NCBI GenBank assembly: GCA_009760855.2
Contig: WPIO01000009.1
Span: forward strand, 1,745,001-1,809,000
Source of the DNA: Cristatella mucedo
Lineage: Eukaryota; Bryozoa; Phylactolaemata; Cristatellidae
Direction of reading: 5' to 3'
DNA: 64,000 bases
A model generated the notes under the pieces. That model worked only from the letters and a program-made list of their open reading frames with translations, was not told the origin of the DNA and did not search any database. A program made the translations under genes and the position numbers. This document shows, piece after piece, positions 24,276 to 36,150 of the stretch (position 1 is its first letter; every line of letters starts with the position of its first letter).

Positions 24276-24879
24276 TGGCCTTTAACTTAAACTTTGAGTA
24301 AAATGTTACGAGCCATATTTTGGCAGTATTCAGTCCGGCGACAGTGCTGTAAGTCACTTGCCAGTGTATAATTGACTACGGAGGAGACTGCTAGTCCATT
24401 CCACTTCCACGTCACCTGCAGTGCATAATTCCAGTGCATCGTTGACTACGGAGAAGACTGCTTGTTCATTTCTTGCCGTGTACTTCTACGACTGCTCGTC
24501 GGCATGCTCAAGTTAGAAGCATCCGTCACGCTACATTTAGAATATCTCACCATAAATGTTGGTCAATATAGCAATACTCCAATGACGTTTTTCCTGTAAT
24601 ATAGGCGTGCTGTTGCAAAAAAAAAAGCCGCTGGATGAGCACATTGCCTCCCCGGCGAGTCGGCCTACTTCATCTGAAGAACACTGCCAAAAGTCAGGGC
24701 CTGCTTAGGCAAGAGTGCGACGGCAGCCAAACGCGCTCACCCGTTTGCGACATCTCGCATTAGCTAACGTGCAATTCTATGCTTTTTAGGAGTACCTGTA
24801 TCCTCGACCTTTGTCTGTACCATCGGTCGTCTGCGGCTGGTGCACAAAATCGGCATACTATATCTGGTTTTGCCTTCAA

Positions 24880-25450
24880 AAGCTTGGCTGCTATATTACT
24901 TTTATGACCGCGAAACCCTCGCTAGTTCGAGCAGCGGCAGAGCACGTGCTACGTGCAAAGACTGGTGCTAGCAATACGAACATGAAGATGGCAATATGCC
25001 AACCATGTCTACGATGTTCTCGATATTCTTCATGCAGCGCTAACAACAACAACGCCCTAACATGAAAAGTACAACGCTAGCCTGTACATTGCGGCCGACA
25101 TGACAGGCGACTTGAAGCAGACTCGCTAACTCGCTTATAGCAGCTCCCGCTCAGCGCCATGACTCGCCTACCGTCAGACTGTTGCTCCAAGAGAGCGACT
25201 GCAGTCAGAACCGTGCCTTTTATAATGGCCAGATCATAAGTCAGGCCATAATCTCATTCATACTTAATAATGCATCTCGCTGCTCATAAGCCTCGGCTTA
25301 CTGCTGCTAGCTTCATAAGCGGCTCAGTTCTTATTTCGCGGCAAAGGTCGTGATTCGTCATCAGCTGTCTAGGTTCGGCCGTCAAGCTCGTAATCCCTAT
25401 TCGTGGGGCAATACAGCACACGGCATCACATCACGAAAAGCCACCGCCTG
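24880..25450 (+). repeat. Segmental duplication E, copy 1
   Basis: It aligns with about 38780-39310: 'tatgaccgc', 'gtgcaaaga', 'ccaagagagcgactgc', 'gctgctcataa', 'cataagcggctc' and 'gccgtcaagctcg' occur in the same order. This copy lacks the SINE-B present in copy 2, and so shows its empty site. Confidence 0.65.
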
Positions 25451-25559
25451 AATCCCCATTTGCTTCTTATTAAGCATCGAATCGTCTTCACGATTAGCTA
25501 GCTGGCTTACAGGTTGCTTCATTTAAGTGCACTACTTGACGTATCTGACCATTTTGTAC

Positions 25560-25645
25560 AGTTGCCACATCTCACCCACTTTTAGCTGACGTGTGCTGGC
25601 TCCCAGTCAAGCAGCACATCGACTTCAAGGTTCTGTCACTCACTT
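25560..25645 (+). mobile_element. Short L2 LINE fragment (RT thumb)
   Basis: It translates as 'ADVCWLPVKQHIDFKVLSL', matching the conserved L2 thumb stretch of the other copies. Confidence 0.6.
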
Positions 25646-25647
25646 CT

Positions 25648-26415
25648 ATAATAATAGTAACACGCTTGATAACTCGCGCTCGGAGAAATCAATCTCTTTC
25701 TAGGTGCTTTACGTTTGCTGCAAATTAAGCACAATTGAATAGTTAGTAGTAGCACGCTCAATAAACAACTAGAATAACATGGTTAGGCACAGGGTCAGCA
25801 TGCAAGTTTGGTTAGCGGCAGCATGCACAGTGTCAGCACGAATAAGTACGTAAAGAACGAATCAAAGAAACCCACTAAATTTTGTCATAAATAGGTGAGT
25901 TTTAAAAGAATTTGGAAATGTGGTCAAGCCAGGGGATGTCGTGACGCAAGTCCGGAGTGAGTTTCAAGCTTTAGAAGCATGCGAAGTACAGGCACGGCCT
26001 CCGAATTACTTGAGGAATGTACGAAGTTTAGGTAAACATCTAGATTTCTAAAAGCGAGTGCTACGATGCTTAGCCTGGGGGCAGTAGATCTGATATGTAG
26101 GCTGGAGCCCAAGAATGAAGGGACCTAAAAGTGAGTGACAAAACTTTAAAGTCGAGCATTGCTTGACGGTAAGCCAGTGCAGATCAGCGAAAAGTAGTGT
26201 AATGTGGCAGCTGCGATGCTCACGACAGACAAGCCTATCTGCAGATTTTTGCAGCAGCTGTAAGAACCTGATTGCACAGGCAGGTGGACAGGCAAGCAGT
26301 GTGTTACAGAAGTCAAGACGGGATGTCACAAATGCAACTTAGATGTGGTATCCATATCTAAACAAGCCCGAATTTTAGCAATTCTATGTAGCTGAAAGTA
26401 GGCAGACTTGATTGT
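25648..26415 (-). mobile_element. L2-A LINE 3' portion, old copy
   Basis: The left end has the L2-A tail (gataactcgcgctcggagaa...tctttctaggtgctttacg). To the right, the minus strand reads the RT C terminus (TSRLDFCNTLLACPPACAI). Stops and indels are frequent. Confidence 0.8.
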
Positions 26416-26429
26416 CGAGCTGATGTGGT

Positions 26430-26872
26430 ATTCTAATTAAAGGTTTTCTGCTTTTCGGAATCCGACAGTTTACCAATACCTCGTACAAAGCTCAATTTTT
26501 TTGGAGACACTGTATTTAGTTCGTATGCTCCGAAAGCCTGGAACTCACTCCCGACTTGCGTCACGACATCCCCTGACTTGACCACATTTAAAAAGAACTT
26601 AAAACACACCTATTTAGGACAGCATTTAGTGGGTCTCTGTGATTCGTCCTTGATGTGCTTATGCGTGATGATACTGTGCGTGCTGCCACTAAACACACTT
26701 GTATGCTGACCCTGTGCATGTCACCCCTAACCATGCTATTCATACTGTTTATCGAGCATGATATTACTCACCATTCAATCACGTTTCCCTTTGCAGCAAA
26801 TTTAAAGCGCCTAGAAAGAGATTGAGTTCTCTGAGAGTGCTTTATCAATTGCATTATTATTAATATTAAGGT
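26430..26872 (+). mobile_element. L2-A LINE 3' end, head-to-head with the previous copy
   Basis: It starts in the 'cttttcggaatccgacagtt' segment of ORF2 and runs through the 3' UTR (gcgcctagaaagagattgag, gagagtgctttatcaattgc) to a short ATT tail. Confidence 0.8.
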
Positions 26873-26899
26873 CACTTCGGAACATGACACCTAGCTTAA

Positions 26900-27310
26900 T
26901 TGCAGATTCAAAAAGAGATACGCTGGCAGAGCTGATTTTTTAGTATTAGCCATTCCAATTTCTGAATCACACTTGTTTTCCCATAACTTGAAAGTTGGTT
27001 TATCATCATTCGATTTAAGAAAATGTGCTGCCATTCATCTGCGGATGTCATCACTGCATGCAGCAAGGGAGTTGAGAGAGTTCGACATGCTCGAGGACTG
27101 AGAGGGATCAAAGCAAAAGTACAACTGAGTGTCATCCGCATAAAAGTGAAAGCCTAGATTGTGCTTGGCAATCACATCGGCAAGAGGAAGAGTATAAACC
27201 GTGAAAAGAACCAGACCAAGCACGGAGCCCTGAGGTACCCCATATATCAGAGGTTCTCCGGATGATCTCTGTCCATTCAAAGCAATACTCTGAGGTCCCT
27301 TCATTCTTTG
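26900..27310 (-). mobile_element. L2-A LINE internal fragment (RT palm)
   Basis: Minus-strand translation shows '[20 protein letters not shown]' and '[18 protein letters not shown]', the motif B and C region of the L2 RT. No 3' UTR is present. Confidence 0.8.
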
Positions 27311-27329
27311 TCGCTAGCGAACCTATTAG

Positions 27330-27515
27330 ACATACTCCCTACCTGGCTAGGCAACGTAGCACCCACTTTTCTGAATCAAATCCTTTGGAGACCATGCTTG
27401 TAGTGCATACTTTCCCAAAGCCTTGAACTCACTCCCAACTGACGGCATTCATTGACTTGATGACTTTTAAAAAGAAGCTAAATACGCACCTGCTTATCAC
27501 AGCATTTAGTGGGTC
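27330..27515 (+). mobile_element. L2-A LINE fragment (C-terminal ORF2)
   Basis: It aligns with 'aatcctttggagaccgtgc' to 'cagcatttagtgggtcc' of the better-preserved copies, with many substitutions. Confidence 0.7.
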
Positions 27516-27519
27516 CTTG

Positions 27520-28450
27520 TGATGCTGATTCAGAAATTTGAAAGGCTGACGCTCAAAATTGGCTCTGCCTCCATATCTCCTGTCGAATCAGCTCGAAATC
27601 TAGGTGTCATATTCCAAAGCGACCTCTCGTTAGACGACCATATCAGCTCCACGGTCAAATCTGCCTATTTTCAGCTTCATAATATTGCTAAAATTCGGGC
27701 TTGTTTAGATAAGGATATCACATCTAAGTTGGTCCATGGATTCGTGACATCTCGTCTCGACTTCTGCAACTCACTGCTTACTGGCCTACCAGCATGTGCG
27801 ATCAGGCGATTGCAGCTGGTGCAAAACTCCGCAGCTAGGCTTGTCTGTCGTGAGCGTCGCAGTTGCCACATTACTCCACTTCTCGCCGACCTGCACTGGT
27901 TACCAGTCAAGCAACGAATTACTTCAAGGTTTCGTCGCTCACTTTTAGGTCCCTTCATTCTATGGCTCCAGCCTATCTTTCAGATATACTACCACATCAG
28001 GCAAAGCATCGTACCACCCGCTTTTCGGAATCCAACAGTCTACAAATACCTCGTACAAACCTTAAATCCTTTGGAGACCGTGCATTTAGTTCGTATGCTC
28101 CCACAGCCTGGAACTCCCTCCCGACCTGCGTCAGAACATCCCCTGACCTGACCACATTTAAAAGAAACCTAAAAACACACCTATTTAGGACAGCATTTAG
28201 CGGGTCCATGTGATTTGTCCTTGATGTGCTTATGCGTGCTGACACTGTGCATGCTGCCACTAACGACATTTGCATGCTGACCCTGTGCATGTCACCCCTA
28301 ACCATATTATTCATTTTGTTTGTTTTTCAAGCATGATTTTACTTACCATTCAATTGTATTTCCCTTTGCAGCAAATGTAAAGCGCCTAGAAAGAGATTAA
28401 GTTCTCTGATGGCGCTTTATCAAGTACATTATTATTATTATTATTATTAT
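27520..28450 (+). mobile_element. L2-A LINE 3' portion, well preserved
   Basis: It starts at the 'RLTLKIGSASIS' region of ORF2 and continues through the thumb and C terminus to the 3' UTR and ATT tail. A small deletion at the 'KQRIDFKVLSL' stretch shifts the frame, splitting ORF2 between frames 27519-28151 and 27863-28213. Confidence 0.85.
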
Positions 28451-28452
28451 GC

Positions 28453-28660
28453 GTTCCTTGTGTCCTTATGCGTACTGACACGTGCATGCTGCCATTAATC
28501 GTATCTGCATGCTTACCCTGTCCATTTCGCCTCTAACCATGTTGTAGTTGTTGACACCGAGCATGCAAACACTAACCATTCGATCATGCTTTATATAGAG
28601 CATATTAAAGTGTTTGTAAAGAGACTAAGTTCTCTAAAGACGCTATGCCACTGTACAAAC
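28453..28660 (+). mobile_element. L2-A LINE 3' UTR fragment
   Basis: A second, more diverged 3' UTR follows directly (tgcatgctgccattaatcg, 'ttaccctgtccatttcgcc', 'taagttctctaaagacgcta'). Confidence 0.65.
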
Positions 28661-29450
28661 GTATTATTCATAGTATTAGTTTTGTAGCTATTTTTATTAC
28701 TATTCTTATTGTGATTATTTTTATTATTATTATTGCTCTCTAGGTGTACTCTCGCACCTCTCACTCCTTGGCTTTTATAGTGGCATCGCTGTTCCTAGAA
28801 ATTAATTGGACTCTTGTATTTATCCTTCAGCCTTCGGATCGTATCAGACCGTGTGTATGCTTCTGTCGTCGCCTGCATTGACAACGCAAGATTCTAAGGT
28901 TGAGCTAAAGACGAATCAGTTTCGCTCTGCTTTTTCCTTCAGCCCAGCGAACTTAATTCTTCTGTTCTTATGTGCATTGCAAGCTTACCTATGCGCGATT
29001 AAGGGCATTTTGCTCGCCAGAAATCCTACTAACCAGTGGCCCTGAATATCTTCTCGTGCTCTTATGCACGCTCCTCTAAGCACGACGCTCTTTTGTGCTC
29101 TTGAATAATTTACAAGCCTAATACCTTGCACTTCATTAATCCTTCATTGTTGGCGTTCTTGCAATGAGTCGTAAAACGACGGGATGAAGATTTGCTTCTC
29201 TTAGTGCGCTATCAAAATGGCATTATTATTGCTACAATTTGTATCACTATCTTCTTCCCCTCAAATTTCCAGTGGGTAATTTATAAGACTTTATCTTAAG
29301 CGAAAGCAGTTTTTCTGTTTTACAACTGCAGAGAGGAAAGTTTATTCTCGCCACAAAGTCTACCGCATATAGAAAATCGCAAAACGCCTCTTATCAGCAG
29401 ATAACATTGATTTGGCTCGAGGCACAATAGATGATTAAAAGTATGAAGAC
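28661..29450. other. Intergenic sequence with one short L2-A tail relic
   Basis: The stretch 29155-29240 resembles a worn L2-A 3' tail (ttctcttagtgcgctatcaa...cattattatt). No gene is recognised; a 79-codon frame at 28806-29045 has no support. Confidence 0.4.
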
Positions 29451-29452
29451 AT

Positions 29453-29803
29453 AGTCCCAAAGCCTGGAACTCCCTCTCGACCTGCGTCAGAACATCCCCT
29501 GACCTGATCACATTTAAAAAGAACTTAAAAACCCACCTATTTAGGACAGCATTTAGTGGATCCCTGTGATTCGTCTTTGATGTGCTTACGCGTGCTGACA
29601 CTGTGCATGCTGCCACTAACCACATTTGCATGCTGACCCTGTGCATGTCACCCCTAACCATGTTACTCATTTTGTTTGCTTATCAAGCATGATATTACTC
29701 ACCATTCGATCGCGTTTCCCTTTGCAGCAAATGTAAAGCGCCTCGAGAGAGATTGAGTTCTCTGAGGGCGCTTTATCAAGTGCATTATTATTATTATTAT
29801 TAG
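29453..29803 (+). mobile_element. L2-A LINE 3' end with ATT tail
   Basis: It runs from 'ccaaagcctggaactccctc' near the ORF2 end through the 3' UTR to five ATT repeats. It has lost only a few bases compared with the copy at 36151-38028. Confidence 0.8.
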
Positions 29804-31503
<1,700 letters not shown>

Positions 31504-33194
31504 CACAAATATCGAGAGACCATATCCGCGTTCAGTGAACGTGCCATGAGATCACCGCACCCATTTATTTCATTTCTCTCACATGTCGTCTGCATGCTGA
31601 GAATTCAACTCACAAATGAGAAGCGGCACTTGCAATGCACGAATCAACATGCGAATCCACGCATTACTAAAGAGAGAATAAGTAAATACGCAAAGGACTT
31701 CTTAGGGCTTCCAGAACTACCAAATCTCAGGATACTTTCAACCACAGCTTGCGAAAGGGGTCAACTTACGCGCCCTTAGACAAGTCTTTCGACGCTGCAG
31801 GAGAAGCGCTATCGCAAAGTTAATGAGTCGTTCTTAGGTGCTCGGCTCGTGAGCTGGGTACTTCAGCACCGCCTAGCTAGGCGCGCTCATCTGACTGCTT
31901 GCCTAATAATTCAGAAATCAAAGAAGTTCGCTGAACAGCCGGCGCTAACCTAAGCCGATTCACTATTTGTTCTCGTTCGGAGCAGCTGGAAGCGCATATG
32001 AAGCACAGCCAGTTAAAATGCTCAAACACTCAACGACGAGGGAAGTTCCGCTTGCGTCGCGTCAGCTGCGGAGCCGTCAGCGTGACGTCAGAAAATTTGG
32101 CAGCATAGAGCTCCGGATAGATGTGACGCGGTTGAGGCAGGTTTCCTGTACCGGATGTTGCCCCAAATCGGTCCATCGTTACCAGGCAGATAGAAGGCTG
32201 CAAGGACGACCAAGTCCAGTGGACAATTGCACTTGCAGCTAATGCCACAGGTGACCGTAAGCTAAGCCCAAATTGCATCGAGTCGTGGTGAATAACCCGA
32301 TGTTTTCTTGGGTGAGACTGCAAAACCTCTTCTTCGTTGGTCTTAATATCTGGCGAATTTAATGTGCGGAAGTCAAAATTCTATGTGAAAATCATATTGG
32401 AAATTATATTTCTTAAAATGGTCTGCATTGCTTAAAATCTAGCTGACCTGTGTTAGACCGAAACTGCAGACACAAAGAAACATTGTGGCAGTAAGCCACG
32501 GGGTGATTGGCGTTAGTACGAACTTTGAACTAACACTGCACTGCGTCGGCGATAGTTAAATTAATGAAAACAGCTATCCTAGAGCGGCTGGTGCATGCTG
32601 TCTTTTTCAATTGCGATGCGGTGGCTCACAAGATATGCATTCCCATGGTAACTCCGTAGCGTCTTATTTTTACTTTTTTAATTTTCTCTCACGACACTGA
32701 CTAATCTCACTGGCACTTTTCTAAGTTTCAAGCGTTTGCGCTTTTTTCCTGAACCTGAGGCTTATTCTGCGAAAGGCGACAGCCGTTGAATGCCTGGCGG
32801 CGTCTAAATCAGTTGGCTCCGACCTCTTATTGGTGCCATGCCGCCGCCACCGCCGCTCGCAGCGGTGGCGGCCAGTGAAGAGCGGACGTAGCAAAGCTAC
32901 ATCCACGCGACGCGCTGACATTCTCCAGCTCTAGAGCGCGAAGAAAACGAGGGAGAGCGATGCGCTTTATCCGCTCCAAGAAATGACGAGCTCGCGGCGA
33001 GGCTGGCGTAAATCTAAACGAAAGTCATTCAAAGCTCTGCACAGCATTTACTTGAGTCGGGTCTGCCGCTGGATTTAACGGGCCGAAAGCCGTCCGGGCG
33101 GGCCTCATTTCCTGACTCTGAAAATAAGGTCTTAGGTAAAAAGCGGTTATTCAAAGGGGAAATTAATGCTGATGACTAGCAGCTAACCCCGCGA
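31504..33194. other. Intergenic sequence, nothing recognised
   Basis: No exon, RNA gene or transposon is recognised. Short open frames near 31967-32323 and 32721-32921 have no supporting features. Confidence 0.4.
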
Positions 33195-33205
33195 CTCTCT
33201 CTTTC

Positions 33206-33277
<72 letters not shown>

Positions 33278-33290
33278 CCTCAGACACGCA

Positions 33291-33324
<34 letters not shown>

Positions 33325-33450
33325 ACACACACACACACACACATACAATCAAAGCTATGGAGAGGTTCTATAGTATGGAGATATATGGTATATAGTATAG
33401 TATAGTATAGTATAGTATAGTATAGTATAGTATGATATATGATATATAGT
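33195..33450. repeat. Compound microsatellite (CT)n, (CA)n, (TATAG)n
   Basis: CT repeats run to about 33281, CA repeats from 33288 to 33345, then TATAG pentamers centred on 33395-33433. Confidence 0.95.
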
Positions 33451-33599
33451 TTGGAGATAGTCTATGGAGAGGTTCTATAGTAGTTTTAGTTCTTGCATCG
33501 GCTGTAGGCGTTCGCACTCATTTATTCTTGCTTTGGAGGCTTGCCACCCCGAGTCCCTCCTCCACGGCCAATCTATTGGGTCATGCGGAGCATGCTAAC

Positions 33600-33930
33600 C
33601 GTCATGTGCACGTTTGAGTCTAGTAAGTTAGTTTTATCATCATTCAATTTAAGAATATTTGCTGTCATCCATGTGCGGATGTCATCAATACATGCACCAA
33701 GGGAGTTGAGAGAATTCGAGGTGCTCGAAGGCTGGGAGGGATCAAAGCAAAGGTACAACTGAGTGTCATCCGCATGGAAGTGCAAGCCTAACTTGTACTC
33801 GGCAATCACATCGGCTAGAGAGAGAGAGAGAGAGTATGTACCATGAAAACAGTCGGACCCAGCACGGAGCCCCGAAGTACCCCATGGCTCCGTGCTAAGT
33901 TCAGTTCTTTTCACGGTTTACGTCGGTTGA
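33600..33930 (-). mobile_element. L2-A LINE internal fragment (RT palm), interrupted by GA repeats
   Basis: The minus strand reads 'LGLHFHADDTQLYLCFDPSQ' and 'IRTWMTANILKLNDDKTNLL'. The YADD tyrosine is replaced by His. A GA microsatellite at about 33816-33836 breaks the frame. The left end joins unrelated sequence with no 3' UTR. Confidence 0.8.
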
Positions 33931-33935
33931 TGTCT

Positions 33936-34041
33936 TAACTATTGGCCGCAGGTGCGGAGTACATTAGCGTCAGGGTGCTACGATATTATAACTATTGGCA
34001 GCAGACGAGGAGTACATCCGCGTCAGGGCGCTGCGCTAATT
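33936..34041. repeat. 53-bp tandem duplication carrying inverted CCAAT boxes
   Basis: Units starting at 33936 and 33989 both begin taactattggc and share 'gagtacat' and 'gcgtcaggg'. Each contains ATTGG. They lie about 110-210 bases upstream of the TATA box of the peptide gene at 34609. Confidence 0.7.
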
Positions 34042-34146
34042 ACAACAACAGCGCTCATCAGGCGCACACGATACAGCCTTCCAGCGCTGAGCTCGGTGGC
34101 GTAACTAACGGCGCATCGCGAAGGAATTCCTCCGTTTGGCCTACGG

Positions 34147-34152
34147 TATAAA
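34147..34152 (+). promoter_or_regulatory. TATA box of the tailed peptide gene
   Basis: TATAAA lies about 105 bases before a consensus donor (34258) and 395 bases before an acceptor (34541). The transcription start is expected near 34177. Confidence 0.55.
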
Positions 34153-34176
34153 TGAGCCCTCCGACTCTCCGCCGGT

Positions 34177-34257
34177 CGAGAGGCGTTAAGCGGCTGCGAA
34201 GTATAGTTCTGTCGTCTGCTTGGAGCTGCAATCGACGCCCGCTCAGCTCCTCGATCA
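34177..34257 (+). other. Untranslated exon 1 of the tailed peptide gene
   Basis: The start is estimated from the TATA box. The end is the donor ATCA|gtaagtac at 34258. The following intron (34258-34541) ends ctttcgcag, giving the same two-exon layout as peptide genes A and C. Confidence 0.45.
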
Positions 34258-34608
34258 GTAAGTACTACGCTGGCGCGCTGCGATCTCTTGCCGAGCCGCG
34301 CCCTTCGAAGCCCGCAATTCGGGCCGCTCTTCGCTTGCGGCCGCCGACGCCGTAGCGGCGCGCGAGCTACAGTAGCGAGTAGCAGAAGGTCTCGCTAGAA
34401 GCGACGACGGACAGCTCTCCGGAATAAGCCGCTAGCGGCTGCAGAGCCGCGCCCCCCCCCCCCCGCGCACGGCCGCCGCGAGGCCTTGAACTTGGCGCGG
34501 CACTGTGCGACGCTACGGCCGCCGTCGTCCCGCTTTCGCAGGCTACTGCGTTCGGGCTCTCAGCAGAAAAGCAGCCAGAGCGAGCCGAGCCACAGAGCAA
34601 GATCATCG

Positions 34609-35202
34609 ATGGCGTACCGCGCGTCGACGTCCGCCACCGCAGCCGCTGTCGCCATCGCCGCTCTGCTCGCCGGCGCTGTCGTGACGTCAGCCTGCGACCC
34701 GAGCGAGTGCGACATGAACTGCAAGAAAAGCGACAGGCACGCAATGGGCGACTGCAGGAAGAACGCGCGCCGCGTGGTGGCGTGCCTGTGCATTACATCC
34801 TCGGTCAGGGCCGGCATGCAAAAGGACAGCAGCTCGAGCGCTCCGTCCTCCGGTGCCGCTGGCGTCGAAGGCACGGTGGCGGCGGCGGCGCCAACGACGG
34901 CGCTAACCGGCGCGCCGATGGCGACTAGCGCGCCAAGTCGTCGCGAGCTATCTGAGCGAACCGAGCCCTCCGCCATCGCGAGCGCTCGGTCCTCCGGCGT
35001 CGCTGGGGTGGCGGCGGAGACGCTAACGGCGAAGCTGACCGGCGCGCCGCCGCCGAGCGCTACGAGCTCGCTCAGCGGCCCGCCGCTGAAGCAGCCAGTC
35101 ACCATTCGCTCTCCGCGCGCCAGGAAGCAAACGGCCAAGGGCGGCGGAGGTGGCCGCTCTACGGTCGCCGCCACCGGCAAGCTGACGCCCCGGCGAGCTT
35201 AG
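34609..35202 (+). CDS. Secreted six-cysteine CS-alpha/beta-like peptide with long Ala/Ser/Pro-rich tail
   Basis: The product is 197 residues. The exon starts at 34542 after ctttcgcag, and the chosen ATG is the first in the exon and the start of a signal peptide (hydrophobic residues 11-25, cleavage likely after VTSA at 28). Cysteines at 29, 34, 38, 49, 59 and 61 give C-x4-C-x3-C-x10-C-x9-C-x1-C with MGDC at the fourth cysteine, close to the CS-alpha/beta defensin pattern (CxxxC, GxC, CxC). From residue 62 a cysteine-free tail of 136 residues is rich in Ala, Ser, Thr, Pro and Gly. It contains two related blocks: SSGAAGVEG...TTALTGAP and SSGVAGVAA...TAKLTGAP. It ends basic (RSPRARKQTAKGGGGGRS). 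The tail could be O-glycosylated or cleaved off. Codon use is GC-rich, unlike genes A and C. The antimicrobial role is inferred from the cysteine pattern only. Confidence 0.65.
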   Translation: MAYRASTSATAAAVAIAALLAGAVVTSACDPSECDMNCKKSDRHAMGDCRKNARRVVACLCITSSVRAGMQKDSSSSAPSSGAAGVEGTVAAAAPTTALTGAPMATSAPSRRELSERTEPSAIASARSSGVAGVAAETLTAKLTGAPPPSATSSLSGPPLKQPVTIRSPRARKQTAKGGGGGRSTVAATGKLTPRRA

Positions 35203-35280
35203 CTCGCGGCCGTTCACCGCCGCCGCGAAGCCGCCGCCGCCGCCGCTGTCGAAATGACGTCGGCATCTTAACTGCCCGGA

Positions 35281-36150
35281 GTCGCGAGCGCGCCCCAACC
35301 CTGCGCAGCGTTAAAGCGCTCCTGTCTGAATGCCGAGAGCGCTGATAAAATGGCGATCGCGCTGGCTTGCTCGGCTGGATCGCTGCGGCCTCTCGCGACG
35401 CGTCGCCTAACGAGTGCAGCAGTGCGGCCCCGCAGGCCGCCGACCAATCTGCGTGCACCGCTCGAGAGGTCGCGCAGTCGGTGCAATTTTAAACCGCTCA
35501 CTTTGCAGGGTTTCCTTTACACTTTAAACAAAATAAATGACTCTAATGCGACGTCCTACGTACTCCTGTGCCCGGCAGCATTCTTGTAAAACAGCGAGTC
35601 ACTGGACCGCACACGTCGCTCGTGCACACGCAGCTGTGCAGCGGGAATGCATGCGGGTCTCTCTGGCCGCCAACTCGCACTGCCCAGCAGCGACCCGACG
35701 ACGCACGCTCTCTCAAGAGATGGCTTGCTGGCCCGGCCATTATTTTTAACGCACTCGCGAGTCGTGGGCGCGCAGCTCCTGCGGCCGATAAAACGTAGCG
35801 CTCCCGTTTTCCCAGCCGTGGCTGCTGCATCGCTAAAAGTGGGGCTACCGAAACGCTCCACGCGTCTGTCGGTTTTGCCAGATTAAATTATTTCTACTCA
35901 CAGTCTACTCGACTAGGGCGCTGGGGCGCGCCGCTCCTTCAGGCAAGCTGACTTCAGTTCCGTAGCAGCGCGGCAGCGCCTCGCGGACATCTACACTCTC
36001 CATTGACTGTCTTCCACGGATGACTCTCGCCACACCACTAGCCTCGGTTTCGCATTTCCTCAAATTTCACGACGCCATCCATTTTCAAATTTTCCCTCTG
36101 CGTCACGCTTCGGTTCATATTTAGCTTCTTCTCTAATACTTGACGTCCAA
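35281..36150 (+). repeat. Segmental duplication D, copy 2, left part (3' UTR and flank)
   Basis: It matches 4-880 closely, beginning in the 3' UTR of the tailed peptide gene. It is interrupted at 36150 by the L2-A LINE and resumes at 38029. Confidence 0.85.
35532..35537 (+). promoter_or_regulatory. Polyadenylation signal AATAAA of the tailed peptide gene
   Basis: Canonical signal 330 bases after the stop codon, conserved in the duplicate at 246-251. Confidence 0.55.

Noticed and set aside
35125-35162. Similarity of the RKQTAKGG segment in the tailed peptide to a histone H3 tail
   Set aside because: The match is short and in low-complexity basic sequence; coincidence is the simplest explanation.
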